From positions 1 to 33,297 of the forward strand of contig NZ_JAPSHV010000019.1 of the NCBI RefSeq assembly GCF_031179385.1: a stretch of 33,297 bases of DNA, read 5' to 3'. The notes under the pieces are model-generated. The model was not told the origin of the DNA and did not search any database. It saw only the letters and a program-made list of their open reading frames with translations. The DNA comes from Arthrobacter sp. Its GTDB lineage: Bacteria > Actinomycetota > Actinomycetes > Actinomycetales > Micrococcaceae. This document shows, one piece after another, positions 17,319-25,063 of this stretch; the first letter of the stretch is position 1; each line of letters starts with the position of its first letter. The position numbers and the translations under genes were made by a program.

Positions 17319-18583
17319 GGCGCAGGCGTCGGCGCCTGTTCGAGGTCTTCGAGCCGGTGGATCGATCGTAGCGGTCCGAAGATGGCCGCGATCGGAGCGG
17401 CCGTCGCCAAAAGCACCCCGACGAGGACAGCGGTTGCAATGCCCAGCGTCTGGGCCAGCAATCCGGCGAGGAGGCTAGCTATACCCAGCATCCCCCAACT
17501 GACCATCCGGGTTGCCGCTCCAAGCCTGCCCATCATCGCAGGTGGACACACCCGCTGACGGAAGCTCGTCCCGACAACGATGTTTAGAGCAATCGACACT
17601 CCCATCACGAACATCCCGACCAGTCCGATGATCATGCCCGGGCCCGGCGTCATGAGCAGCAGGGAGCCGTATCCCAGCACTCCCGGCACCATTGACCACC
17701 GCCACACCGGCCCCGAGCCCAACAGTTCGGTGAGTCGTCTCGCGCCAAGACCGCCGACTGCGCCGCCCAAGGATGTTGCGGCCATCAGCAGGCCAACCCA
17801 TACTTCCGACTCGCCGAGCACGCGGATCACCAGTAGCACCATCAACGACGCGACTACGCTCCCGCCGAGATTCCACAGCGCTGCGTTGAAGAGGATCGCC
17901 CTCAGCGGCGCGGTGCTGAAGGTGTACCGGAGTCCGTCGACCATTTCGGCGAAGATGCGATGCTCCGCGCGGGGGGCTACCCCTTCGTGGACGTGAAGCG
18001 ACGAAATCGCCGCCAGCGAAGCGATGGATGCCCCAACCTGCACCAGAAGCGCGTTGGAAGCTCCCAGAACAACCGCGAGCCAGCCCCCGATTCCCCGACC
18101 TGCGGCGTCGGCGGCAGCTCCTGAGGCGGTAACGATGCCGTTTCCCTCCACGAGTTCATCGCCGGTCAGGACCTGCTGGACCAACGCCTGGTCGGCCAGG
18201 CTGAAGAACACTGACGACGTACCGGCGATGAATGCCACCAGGAACAGCTGGGCCAACGTGAGCGCTCCGAGCCAGTACCCCAGCGGCAGCGTTGCGAGCG
18301 ACACTACGCGCACCACCAGGGACCAGACGATGACCGGTTTGCGCGGCCAGCGGTCGACCCACACACCGATCGGCAGGCCGAAGAGCAGCCATGGAAGGAA
18401 AGCCATTCCCGCGAGGGCCGCTACGGCGAAGTCGCTCGCGGCGAGTTCCACTGCCGCAATGACGGGTAGAGCGACGGCGGCAACAGCAGTGCCGAAGACT
18501 CCGGCCGTGGCGGATAGCCAGAGTGATCGAAAGTTTGGGTTGCGACGCACCAAGGACGCATTCGGTGCAGTCGTCTCGGCCAT
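17315..18583 (-). CDS. MFS transporter (macrolide-efflux/EntS-like)
   Basis: Twelve-helix major facilitator, predicted drug or metabolite:proton antiporter. The product is 422 aa from ATG 18583 (AETTAPNASLVRRNPNFRSL then the first helix). The frame is open upstream but without family similarity. The AAGGA next to the ATG is too close to be an ideal ribosome site, so the start is not secure. The N-half loop motif GLPIGVWVDRWPRKPVIVWS is the classic G-x-x-x-D-R-x-x-R-K motif A. The TSSVFFSLADQALVQQVL region is typical of the MFS_3 group. Substrate unknown. It is convergent with def. Confidence 0.85.
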   Translation of the reverse strand: MAETTAPNASLVRRNPNFRSLWLSATAGVFGTAVAAVALPVIAAVELAASDFAVAALAGMAFLPWLLFGLPIGVWVDRWPRKPVIVWSLVVRVVSLATLPLGYWLGALTLAQLFLVAFIAGTSSVFFSLADQALVQQVLTGDELVEGNGIVTASGAAADAAGRGIGGWLAVVLGASNALLVQVGASIASLAAISSLHVHEGVAPRAEHRIFAEMVDGLRYTFSTAPLRAILFNAALWNLGGSVVASLMVLLVIRVLGESEVWVGLLMAATSLGGAVGGLGARRLTELLGSGPVWRWSMVPGVLGYGSLLLMTPGPGMIIGLVGMFVMGVSIALNIVVGTSFRQRVCPPAMMGRLGAATRMVSWGMLGIASLLAGLLAQTLGIATAVLVGVLLATAAPIAAIFGPLRSIHRLEDLEQAPTPAP

Positions 18584-18714
18584 TCCTTCAGGGTAATGGA
18601 ACGTAATGGGTGTACAGCCGCGTTGTGGATGACGGACTGCAACGGATCCTGCAGCCTTGACTAAAGGGTGCAGTCGGTAGACCATACTCCGGCCACAGCG
18701 AGAACCGACCGAAA

Positions 18715-19100
18715 ATGGATGGGTTGGCCGATACGCCGGGTTCTGTCCTGCCCGTTCACAGGGAACACGCAGTGGCGGCCATCCATCTACGAACGCCGTT
18801 GCCGACGCCCTCCAGCGGCCTACCCGGGCACTCGGGCGGGCAGCCCTCGAACGTGCCCTGTCTGGCCTTGCTCCGGGTGGGGTTTACCTAGCCGCGCCGG
18901 TCACCCGGCGCGCTGGTGGTCTCTTACACCGCCGTTTCACCCTTACCCCTATGGACGAACCAATGGGGCGGTCTCATTTCTGTGGCACTAGCCTGCGGGT
19001 TACCCCGAGTGGGCGTTACCCACCACCCTGCCCTGCGGAGCCCGGACGTTCCTCGGGAGAAGCCCTAGCTTCCCACGCGGCCGCCTGGCCAACCCATCCA
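18715..19100 (-). ncRNA. rnpB: RNase P RNA, bacterial type A
   Basis: Catalytic RNA that trims tRNA 5' ends. Reading the minus strand, the 5' end TGGATGGGTTGGCC (19100-19087) pairs with GGCCAACCCATCCA (18729-18716), forming a 14-bp P1. Conserved core sequences are present in order: GAGGAACGTCCGGGCTCC near 19055-19037, GGGTAAGGGTGAAACGG near 18950-18930, GTAAACCCCACCCGGAGCAA near 18890-18870, and AGAACCCGGCGTATCGGCC near 18748-18727. Length is about 385 nt, as expected for a high-GC actinobacterium. The ends are inferred from P1 and may be off by a few nt. Confidence 0.96.
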
Positions 19101-19105
19101 CTTCG

Positions 19106-19111
19106 ATTCTA
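19106..19111 (-). promoter_or_regulatory. -10 element of rnpB
   Basis: TAGAAT on the minus strand, 5-6 nt before the 5' end of P1, which fits transcription starting at the mature RNA end. The -35 is not obvious. The region 19112-19172 is shared with the divergent yaaA promoter. Confidence 0.6.
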
Positions 19112-19172
19112 CGTGCCCGGATTGCTTGCCCGTGCCGGGCGGCCGCCGATTCGTTCGCTGACAGGTCACGGG

Positions 19173-19178
19173 TACAGT
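19173..19178 (+). promoter_or_regulatory. -10 element suggesting leaderless yaaA transcript
   Basis: TACAGT ends 6 nt before the GTG at 19185, with no Shine-Dalgarno in between, the same arrangement as at orn. Confidence 0.4.
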
Positions 19179-19184
19179 ATTGAG

Positions 19185-19967
19185 GTGCTTATTCTGCTTC
19201 CACCCTCCGAAGGCAAGACGGCTGCAGGAAAAGGAAGGCCCCTCGATCTCACTTCGCTGGCGTTTCCTGAGCTCACAGACGCTCGAGCGGAGGTCCTTGG
19301 CGCCCTGTCGAAAATCAGCGCGCACGATGATGCAAAGACCGTCCTCAAGGTGGGAGAGTCCCTCGCGCACGAGGTTTCGCGCAACATCATCCTGCACGAA
19401 CTGCCCGCGGCACCCGCCCATAGCGTGTACTCCGGTGTCCTGTATGACGCTCTCGGATACCGCACCATGACCCCTACGCAGAAGCGGAAGGCGGACGCCG
19501 CCGTCGTCGTTGTTTCGGCGCTGTGGGGCGCAGTGGGCTTTGCGGACGCGCTTCCCGCCTACCGGCTGTCGATGTCCGTGGACCTTCCCGGCGTCGGTAA
19601 GCTTGCCGCCTTCTGGCGGGAGCGCCTGACGCCGGCTCTGGACGAACGGGCCGGTGAGTCCCTCATTGTCGATTGCCGCTCAAGCACCTATTCCGGTGTA
19701 TGGTCCGGGCAGCCGGAGCGTACGGTGGCCGTGAACGTGTTCCAGGAGCGCAATGGGCAGCGGACGGTGGTCTCCCACTTCGCGAAGCACACCCGCGGCG
19801 AGCTCGCGCGTCACCTGCTGACGCGCCGGGGAAAGCAACCTGCGACTCCGGAAGATTTGCTTCGGGCAGCGTCAGAGCGGTGGACCTGCGAACTCGTTCC
19901 TGCCGGACCAAGGAAGGCCGCTCAGCTCAACATAGTGCTGCAGGGAGGCGAGGGGCGCCTGACCTAG
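19185..19967 (+). CDS. yaaA: Peroxide stress protein YaaA (DUF328)
   Basis: YaaA lowers intracellular free iron and protects DNA during peroxide stress in E. coli; the fold binds DNA. The product is 260 aa from GTG 19185, where family similarity begins with LILLPPSEGKTA. The frame is open upstream but that part lies inside rnpB on the other strand. Other family blocks are YSGVLYDALGYRTM, VVVSALWGAVGFADALPAYRLSM and a C-terminal VSHFAKHTRGELARHLL (key residues His-Phe-Ala-Lys and Arg-Gly). It is convergent with the RNase HI-VOC gene, with only 15 nt between stops. Confidence 0.93.
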   Translation: MLILLPPSEGKTAAGKGRPLDLTSLAFPELTDARAEVLGALSKISAHDDAKTVLKVGESLAHEVSRNIILHELPAAPAHSVYSGVLYDALGYRTMTPTQKRKADAAVVVVSALWGAVGFADALPAYRLSMSVDLPGVGKLAAFWRERLTPALDERAGESLIVDCRSSTYSGVWSGQPERTVAVNVFQERNGQRTVVSHFAKHTRGELARHLLTRRGKQPATPEDLLRAASERWTCELVPAGPRKAAQLNIVLQGGEGRLT

Positions 19968-19982
19968 CGGGTCGACCCTGGG

Positions 19983-20942
19983 CTACGCTTCTGGCGCAGC
20001 AACCAGCTCAATCTCAAATCCGTCGTCATTCTCAAGGTACGCGGCGTAGTGGTCCTTCCCGCCTGCGTAGGGGTGCCGGTCGGCGAACATCAGCGACCAG
20101 CCATGGCTCGCCGCGCGACGCGCGAGAAGGTCGACTTCGGCGCGGGATCCCGCATTGAACGCAAGATGGTTCACCCCCGGGCGACGGCGCTCGTGGCGTT
20201 CGTCCTGTACGTCAGGACCGGCCTCAAGCACGAGGTACGCGCCGGCCCCCGACCAGCTCGCGCCGCTGGTCCAGGTGTCCTTCGGGATGAAACCCAACCG
20301 CTCGAACAGCCACCCCAGGCTGCTGCGCGCCGATTCCAGGTCCCGCACCCAGATCTCTATGTGGTGAAGCGCGCCCGTGGGCGCGCGGGGAGCCTCGGCG
20401 ACGGCGGCTTCCTCCCCCGCGACCCGAGCAGGCTTTGATTGCCCGGAGGGCTTGGGCTTCCACTCGACACCGGCCATCCCGGCATCCATCGCTTCATTCG
20501 ACAGCCTGTCGGCGTCCTTGTTGCGCTCCCGCGGGATCCACTCATACCGCACCCGGCGAGGATCGACGACACGGCGGGCCTGTCCGGCCAGCTTCTGCAT
20601 GTCCGCGTGCTTGATCTTCCAGCGCCCGCTCATCTGCTCGACAACGAGCTTGGAGTCCATCTTCACGAGGATGCGGCAGCGTGGGTCTATGTCGTGCGCG
20701 AGTTCGAGGCCTGCGACGAGGCCCGAGTACTCCGCCACGTTGTTCGAAGCGATTCCTACATAGCCCGCTTTCTCCACCAGGATCGCCCCGGTTTTCGGAT
20801 CCCGGACCAGGGCACCGTAGCCGGCGTGCCCCGGGTTCCCGCGTGAACCGCCGTCGGCTTCGACGATGAGGAGGTCGTGCGTGGACTGTTCGGTGCTTTG
20901 ATTCGGGGTCGTGGCTGAAGGGACATCGTCAAACAGAGTCAC
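19983..20942 (-). CDS. RNase HI fused to a VOC (glyoxalase/bleomycin-resistance-like) domain
   Basis: GTG at 20942 is used (TLFDDVPSA follows); GTG 20957 is an alternative, and the start is not certain. The product is 319 aa. Residues 25-160 are RNase HI, which cuts RNA in RNA/DNA hybrids, with the acidic residues Asp30 (EADGGSRGNPG), Glu71 (NNVAEYSGL), Asp96 (KMDSKLVVEQM) and Asp145 (NKDADRLSN). A linker of about 30 residues (Lys/Pro/Ala/Glu-rich) leads to a VOC domain at 190-319 with likely metal ligands His194 (LHHIEIWV), the His in GVNHLAF and the Glu in FEIELVA. In mycobacteria the equivalent gene fuses RNase H to a histidine-phosphatase domain. It follows the coiled-coil gene by 19 nt, so it is the last gene of an operon. 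Confidence 0.9.
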   Translation of the reverse strand: MTLFDDVPSATTPNQSTEQSTHDLLIVEADGGSRGNPGHAGYGALVRDPKTGAILVEKAGYVGIASNNVAEYSGLVAGLELAHDIDPRCRILVKMDSKLVVEQMSGRWKIKHADMQKLAGQARRVVDPRRVRYEWIPRERNKDADRLSNEAMDAGMAGVEWKPKPSGQSKPARVAGEEAAVAEAPRAPTGALHHIEIWVRDLESARSSLGWLFERLGFIPKDTWTSGASWSGAGAYLVLEAGPDVQDERHERRRPGVNHLAFNAGSRAEVDLLARRAASHGWSLMFADRHPYAGGKDHYAAYLENDDGFEIELVAAPEA

Positions 20943-20961
20943 AGCTGGTTCGTGCACCCTT

Positions 20962-21702
20962 TCAGCTTCCCCACTCTGCAGAGCGCACAAGGATGCAGCC
21001 GGAGTCGGGGCAGAACACGACGTCGTCGTCAGCAGCACGGGAGATGTCAGCGAGGTCGCCGGGGCTGAGCTGCATACCGGAGCCTTCCGACCGTCCGTGG
21101 AACAACCGGGCCGCGCCGACCCCGCGCTTCGCCAGGGTCCGCTCGTAGATTGTCAGCAGGGCAGGTTCGAATGAGGCGGCAAGGTGATCGCGCTCTGCCT
21201 GAACTTCTGCGCGCTCAGCGTCGATTCGGGCCAGCTCAGCGTCGCGCGCTTCCTCGAGTTCGCGAAGCTCCAGCCGGACGGACTCCGAGCGCTTCTGGGC
21301 TTCGTCCCGGGTTGCCCGGGCAGACTCAACCCGCTCCATCACCTCCAGCTCAATGTCCTCGAGGTCAGATCGGCGCCGCGTGAGTGACGCCACTTCGCTC
21401 TGGAGCGCGGTGAGGTCCTTTGATGACCCGGTGCCGCTGTTCAGTCGCTGTTCGTCGCGTTCCAGCCGCGTCACAACGGCCTGAACGTCGTCTTCCGCGC
21501 GCTTGAGTTCGCGCTCAGCGTCGCCGAGGGTCGTGGCTGCTGCGACCAGTTCGGAATCTGCAGCTGCCACCTGACCGGCGAGGACTGTCAGTTCGGGATT
21601 CGCCTTGACGGCAGCAGCCTGCCGCTGCAACTGGTTGAGCTTCGAATCATGAGCCTGCAGGTCAAGAAGCCGCAGTTGTTCCGCCTGAGGTGCTTTTGCC
21701 AC
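20962..21702 (-). CDS. Coiled-coil protein with degenerate C4-type zinc ribbon
   Basis: Family of CT398/Rv2229c-like proteins with a long helical hairpin followed by a zinc ribbon; molecular role unknown. The product is 246 aa from GTG 21702, with GGAG (21711-21714) 8 nt upstream. Residues 8-180 are almost entirely charged heptad-like helix (LERDEQRLNSG, LTALQSEVASLTRRRSDLED). The C-terminus keeps the fold's spacing (GRSEGSGMQLSPGDLADI, DDDVVFCPDSGCILVRS). Where relatives carry Cys-x-x-Cys there is SEGS, and the second pair is CPDSGC. Metal binding is therefore doubtful. It lies between NIF3 and RNase H, the same order as in mycobacteria. Confidence 0.9.
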   Translation of the reverse strand: MAKAPQAEQLRLLDLQAHDSKLNQLQRQAAAVKANPELTVLAGQVAAADSELVAAATTLGDAERELKRAEDDVQAVVTRLERDEQRLNSGTGSSKDLTALQSEVASLTRRRSDLEDIELEVMERVESARATRDEAQKRSESVRLELRELEEARDAELARIDAERAEVQAERDHLAASFEPALLTIYERTLAKRGVGAARLFHGRSEGSGMQLSPGDLADISRAADDDVVFCPDSGCILVRSAEWGS

Positions 21703-21788
21703 CGAGAGTCCTCCGCCGTCGCCAATTTCGTTGTCCGTCTACCTTATGGCACGCCGCTGGGACGTAACGCTCTGAAGCCGCCGAGGAG

Positions 21789-22679
21789 CTAGTTCCCGCC
21801 GGGGGTAAGGACGAAGTCCCAGGGGTCCGAGTTGACCGTACTTACCTGCACGTCGACGATGAAGCCCTGGTCGGACAACACGTTGGACAGTGCGTTGGCG
21901 GCAGGGGTCAACCAGAGCCATTCACTACCGAAATGGGAGACATCAATTAAGTAGGGACGGCCGTTCACAGCCGACTCCCGAGCCTCGAGGGCAGGGTGAT
22001 GACGAAGGTCGGCGGTGACATAGACATCGGCCTGGCTTGCCCGCACCTGGTCAAACAGGTTGTCTCCGGCACCGCCGCACACCGCCACCCGCCGCACCAG
22101 CCCATGACGGTCACCGGCGACGCGCATTCCGCCGGCAACGGCCGGCAGCAAACCGAAAACGAGCTCAGCGAAGTCGCCGAGGGACGTGACCTCAGCCAGG
22201 TCCCCGACTCGTCCAATACCCTCCTCCGGCAGCCCGTCCGTTGCACCGGCAAGCGGCTGAACGTTGGCAAGGCCGAACGCGTCCGCAAGGACATCCGAAA
22301 CGCCGCCCACGGCGCTGTCCCCATTGGTGTGCACGGTGACGAGTGCGCATCCGGCTTCGATGAGCCGGTGCACCGCCGCCCCTTTGGCGTGGGTGGCAGC
22401 CACCGAGTTCACGGGCTTCAGCATGAGCGGATGATGGGCGACGATCAGATCCGCTCCCCGATCAACGGCGTCGTCGATCACTGCCTCCGAAGGGTCCACG
22501 GCGAAGAGGATGGTCGACACTTCACGATCGGGACGCCCAACGACAAGGCCGACTGCGTCCCAGCCCTCGGCAAGGGATTCGGGCCATAGTTCTTCTATTG
22601 CGAGCAGAACGTCACCGACACTGGGCCTGGATGCAGTCGCCTCGTTGAGTTCCGGGGCGCGTTCTTGATCAGCTTCCAT
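21789..22679 (-). CDS. NIF3-like dinuclear metal centre protein
   Basis: Nif3/DUF34 family hexameric protein, annotated elsewhere as GTP cyclohydrolase 1 type 2 homologue; true function unresolved. The product is 296 aa. Metal-ligand motifs are IVAHHPLML (about residue 82), HTNGDSA (usually HTNLD; the Asp is kept) and DVSHFGSEW near the C-terminus. GWDAVGLVVGRPDREV at about 39 is the family N-terminal block. The central insertion is short. The start at 22679 has only a weak AGGG nearby. First gene of the NIF3, coiled-coil, RNase HI-VOC operon and divergent from msrA. Confidence 0.92.
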   Translation of the reverse strand: MEADQERAPELNEATASRPSVGDVLLAIEELWPESLAEGWDAVGLVVGRPDREVSTILFAVDPSEAVIDDAVDRGADLIVAHHPLMLKPVNSVAATHAKGAAVHRLIEAGCALVTVHTNGDSAVGGVSDVLADAFGLANVQPLAGATDGLPEEGIGRVGDLAEVTSLGDFAELVFGLLPAVAGGMRVAGDRHGLVRRVAVCGGAGDNLFDQVRASQADVYVTADLRHHPALEARESAVNGRPYLIDVSHFGSEWLWLTPAANALSNVLSDQGFIVDVQVSTVNSDPWDFVLTPGGN

Positions 22680-22753
22680 AGCCCTAGTTTTACCAGCTTT
22701 CCGGGTTCACCCACTGTGGCTTGGCGTCCCTCCGCGCGTAACTGCTACCTGGC

Positions 22754-22775
22754 CCGGGAATCATTGTGTTCCCGG
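22754..22775. promoter_or_regulatory. Palindrome in the NIF3/msrA divergent region
   Basis: CCGGGAA (22754-22760) and TTCCCGG (22769-22775) form a perfect inverted repeat with an 8-nt spacer, ending 16 nt before the msrA start. It is a candidate operator for either direction. Confidence 0.4.
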
Positions 22776-22791
22776 ATGCATTGTTAAGACC

Positions 22792-23316
22792 ATGATGACT
22801 TTCGTGCTGGGTGGGGGCTGCTTCTGGTGCCTTGACGCCGTTTACCAGAAGACCCGAGGCGTTACCGATGTGGTGTCCGGCTATACCGGCGGCCATCAGC
22901 AGGATCCGGACTATGAATCGGTGTGCGCGGGGATTACAGGACACGCTGAGGTCGTCGCGGTGACCTTCGATGAAACTGTCGTTCCGGTCGAAGTGATTCT
23001 TGGTATCTTCTTCGCCTCCCATGACCCGACCACTCTCAATCGCCAGGGGTACGACGTCGGCACACAGTACCGCTCGTCAATGTTCTATCAGGACGCCGAG
23101 CAGAAAGAACTGTTCGAGCGTGCCATTGAACGTCACCAATCGGACTGGGCGAACCCCATTGTCACGGAAGTGGTGCGGCTCCCCACCTTCTATGTGGCGG
23201 AGGAATACCACCAGAACTTCTACGCGAAGCATCCCGAGCAGGGCTACTGCCAGGTGATTATCAATCCAAAGTTGGCCAAGGCCCGGAAATATTACGCTGA
23301 ATGGCTGGTCGCATAG
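22792..23316 (+). CDS. msrA: Peptide-methionine (S)-S-oxide reductase
   Basis: Repairs oxidised methionine (S-sulfoxide) in proteins and free methionine. The product is 174 aa with catalytic Cys10 in GGGCFWC, the following VSGYTGG motif, GHAEVVAVTFD, and DVGTQYRS. A C-terminal cysteine (EQGYCQVI) may be the resolving one. Two ATGs in tandem (22792 and 22795) can serve as start; no Shine-Dalgarno is seen. It lies upstream of cysK with 73 nt between them and may share a transcript. Confidence 0.96.
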   Translation: MMTFVLGGGCFWCLDAVYQKTRGVTDVVSGYTGGHQQDPDYESVCAGITGHAEVVAVTFDETVVPVEVILGIFFASHDPTTLNRQGYDVGTQYRSSMFYQDAEQKELFERAIERHQSDWANPIVTEVVRLPTFYVAEEYHQNFYAKHPEQGYCQVIINPKLAKARKYYAEWLVA

Positions 23317-23389
23317 TTCTGCATCTGGTCGCTGGCTAGGCTGAGCACAGTTTTGCTTCAATTCCGGACGTAACCCAGACAGGATTCTC

Positions 23390-24325
23390 ATGGCACCGAT
23401 GTACGACGACGTTACCCAGCTGGTAGGCCGCACTCCCCTGGTACGGCTCAACCGTCTGACCGAGGGGTTGGACGCCGAGGTTGCAGTCAAACTCGAGTTC
23501 TACAACCCCGCCAACAGCGTCAAGGACCGCATTGGCGTCGCGATCATTGACGCGGCCGAGAAGTCGGGCGCCCTCAAGCCGGGCGGCACCATCGTCGAGG
23601 GCACCTCGGGTAACACCGGAATCGCGTTGGCGATGGTGGGTGCCGCTCGCGGGTACAAGGTGGTCCTCACCATGCCTGAGACCATGTCCACCGAACGTCG
23701 GGTCATGCTGCGCGCCTACGGGGCCGAAATCGTACTGACACCCGGCTCTGAAGGAATGCGCGGCGCCGTCGACCGCGCCAAGGAAATTGTCGCCTCCAGC
23801 GAAAACGCCATCTGGGCGCAGCAGTTTGCGAATGAGGCCAACCCGACGATTCACCGCGAAACGACAGCAGAAGAAGTGTGGGCGGATACTGACGGCAAGG
23901 TCGACATCTTCGTCTCCGGCGTCGGAACCGGCGGAACGGTGACCGGTGTCGGGCAGGTACTCAAGGAGCGCAAGCCCGGTGTCCAGATTGTTGCGGTCGA
24001 GCCGGCGGACTCGCCCATCCTCAACGGGGGCACACCTGGACCACACAAGATTCAGGGTCTGGGGGCCAACTTCATCCCCGAGCTTCTGGATACCTCGGTG
24101 TACGACGAGGTCATCGATGCCAGTGTCGAAGACTCGGTGCGCGTCGCGCGAGCCCTTGGCACGCAGGAAGGCATTCTCGGCGGCATCTCCTCAGGAGCGA
24201 TTGTTTGGGCTGCCCTTGAGCTGGCCAAGCGCCCGGAGAACGCCGGTAAGCTCATCGTTGCGATTGTCTGCGACTTCGGAGAGCGTTACATCTCCACCGT
24301 CCTGTTCGACGACATCCGGGGCTAG
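23390..24325 (+). CDS. cysK: Cysteine synthase A (O-acetylserine sulfhydrylase)
   Basis: PLP enzyme making cysteine from O-acetylserine and sulfide. The 311-aa product has PLP Lys45 in NPANSVKDR, substrate loop [12 protein letters not shown], phosphate-binding [10 protein letters not shown], and [10 protein letters not shown] near the C-terminus. AGGA lies about 6-9 nt before the ATG. It is followed 25 nt later by cysE, forming a cysteine biosynthesis operon, and the two products normally bind as the cysteine synthase complex. Confidence 0.97.
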   Translation: MAPMYDDVTQLVGRTPLVRLNRLTEGLDAEVAVKLEFYNPANSVKDRIGVAIIDAAEKSGALKPGGTIVEGTSGNTGIALAMVGAARGYKVVLTMPETMSTERRVMLRAYGAEIVLTPGSEGMRGAVDRAKEIVASSENAIWAQQFANEANPTIHRETTAEEVWADTDGKVDIFVSGVGTGGTVTGVGQVLKERKPGVQIVAVEPADSPILNGGTPGPHKIQGLGANFIPELLDTSVYDEVIDASVEDSVRVARALGTQEGILGGISSGAIVWAALELAKRPENAGKLIVAIVCDFGERYISTVLFDDIRG

Positions 24326-24350
24326 AAATTCCTTCGACAGAGAGTGGTCT

Positions 24351-24938
24351 GTGAGCTTCCTAGCGAGACTGCAAGAAGACCTCGAGGCCGCGCGGGCGCA
24401 CGATCCCGCGGCCCGGGGGAACGTCGAGAACGGCATTGTGTATTCGGGCTTGCATGCCATCTGGGTGCACCGGTTGACGCACCGGATGTGGCAGGTTCCC
24501 GCGCTTCGGTTCCCGGCGCGAGTCCTCGCGCAGGCGGCCCGTTTCCTCACCGGCATCGAGATTCATCCCGCAGCCACAATCGGCCGGCGGTTCTTCATAG
24601 ACCATGGGATGGGCGTGGTGATCGGCGGCACGGCTGAAATTGGCGATGACGTCATGATGTACCAGGGTGTGACTCTCGGAGGCCGCTCACTTGAGAAGGT
24701 GAAGCGGCATCCGACCATCGGCGACCGTGTCACGATCGGTGCGGGTGCCAAGGTGCTCGGCCCGATCACCATCGGTGCGGGGAGCGCAGTAGGTGCCAAC
24801 GCCGTCGTCGTCAAGGACACGCCCCCGGATTCCATCGTCACGGGCATTCCGGCCACGTTCCGGCATCGAGATTCGGCGCGCGAGACGCTTCCGGCAGTGG
24901 ATCCGGCCGAGTACATCGACCCGGCACTGTATATCTGA
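24351..24938 (+). CDS. cysE: Serine O-acetyltransferase (EpsC/CysE type)
   Basis: Acetylates L-serine to O-acetylserine, the committed step to cysteine. GTG at 24351 is the start (AGAGAG upstream; similarity begins [10 protein letters not shown]). The product is 195 aa: a short helical N-domain followed by left-handed hexapeptide repeats, with catalytic Asp84-His85 in [12 protein letters not shown], and [28 protein letters not shown]. The tail ends in DPALYI; a C-terminal Ile is the residue that normally inserts into the CysK active site, consistent with complex formation. Confidence 0.96.
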   Translation: MSFLARLQEDLEAARAHDPAARGNVENGIVYSGLHAIWVHRLTHRMWQVPALRFPARVLAQAARFLTGIEIHPAATIGRRFFIDHGMGVVIGGTAEIGDDVMMYQGVTLGGRSLEKVKRHPTIGDRVTIGAGAKVLGPITIGAGSAVGANAVVVKDTPPDSIVTGIPATFRHRDSARETLPAVDPAEYIDPALYI

Positions 24939-24984
24939 CAAGACATATCTGCGACCACATATCTGAGGCAATATTTCTCAGATG
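24929..24984 (+). repeat. 14-nt tandem repeat across the cysE 3' end
   Basis: Units start at 24929, 24943, 24957 and, more diverged, 24971. The first three share xCATATCTG or GTATATCTG at their start, and the fourth reads ATATTTCTC. The first unit overlaps the last codons of cysE. The stretch is much richer in A/T than its surroundings and ends 20 nt before the terminator. Confidence 0.6.
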
Positions 24985-25003
24985 ATCAGCCCCACAACGA
25001 AGG

Positions 25004-25045
25004 GAGCGCCCCGGCAGGTTAGCCTGCCGGGGCGCTCTTTTCTCT
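25004..25045 (+). terminator. Strong intrinsic terminator after cysE
   Basis: GAGCGCCCCGGCAGG (25004-25018) pairs perfectly with CCTGCCGGGGCGCTC (25023-25037): 15 bp, 4-nt loop, then TTTTCTCT. It ends the msrA/cysK/cysE strand, 19 nt before the gnd stop, which is convergent. Confidence 0.92.
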
Positions 25046-25063
25046 ACTGCTTCGTCTACAGCG

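Noticed and set aside
18951-19184. N-terminal extension of yaaA
   Set aside because: This stretch is RNase P RNA on the other strand; YaaA similarity begins exactly at GTG 19185.
24929-24984. CRISPR array
   Set aside because: Units of 14 nt without spacers, A/T-rich and degenerate, with no cas genes nearby; treated as a simple tandem repeat.
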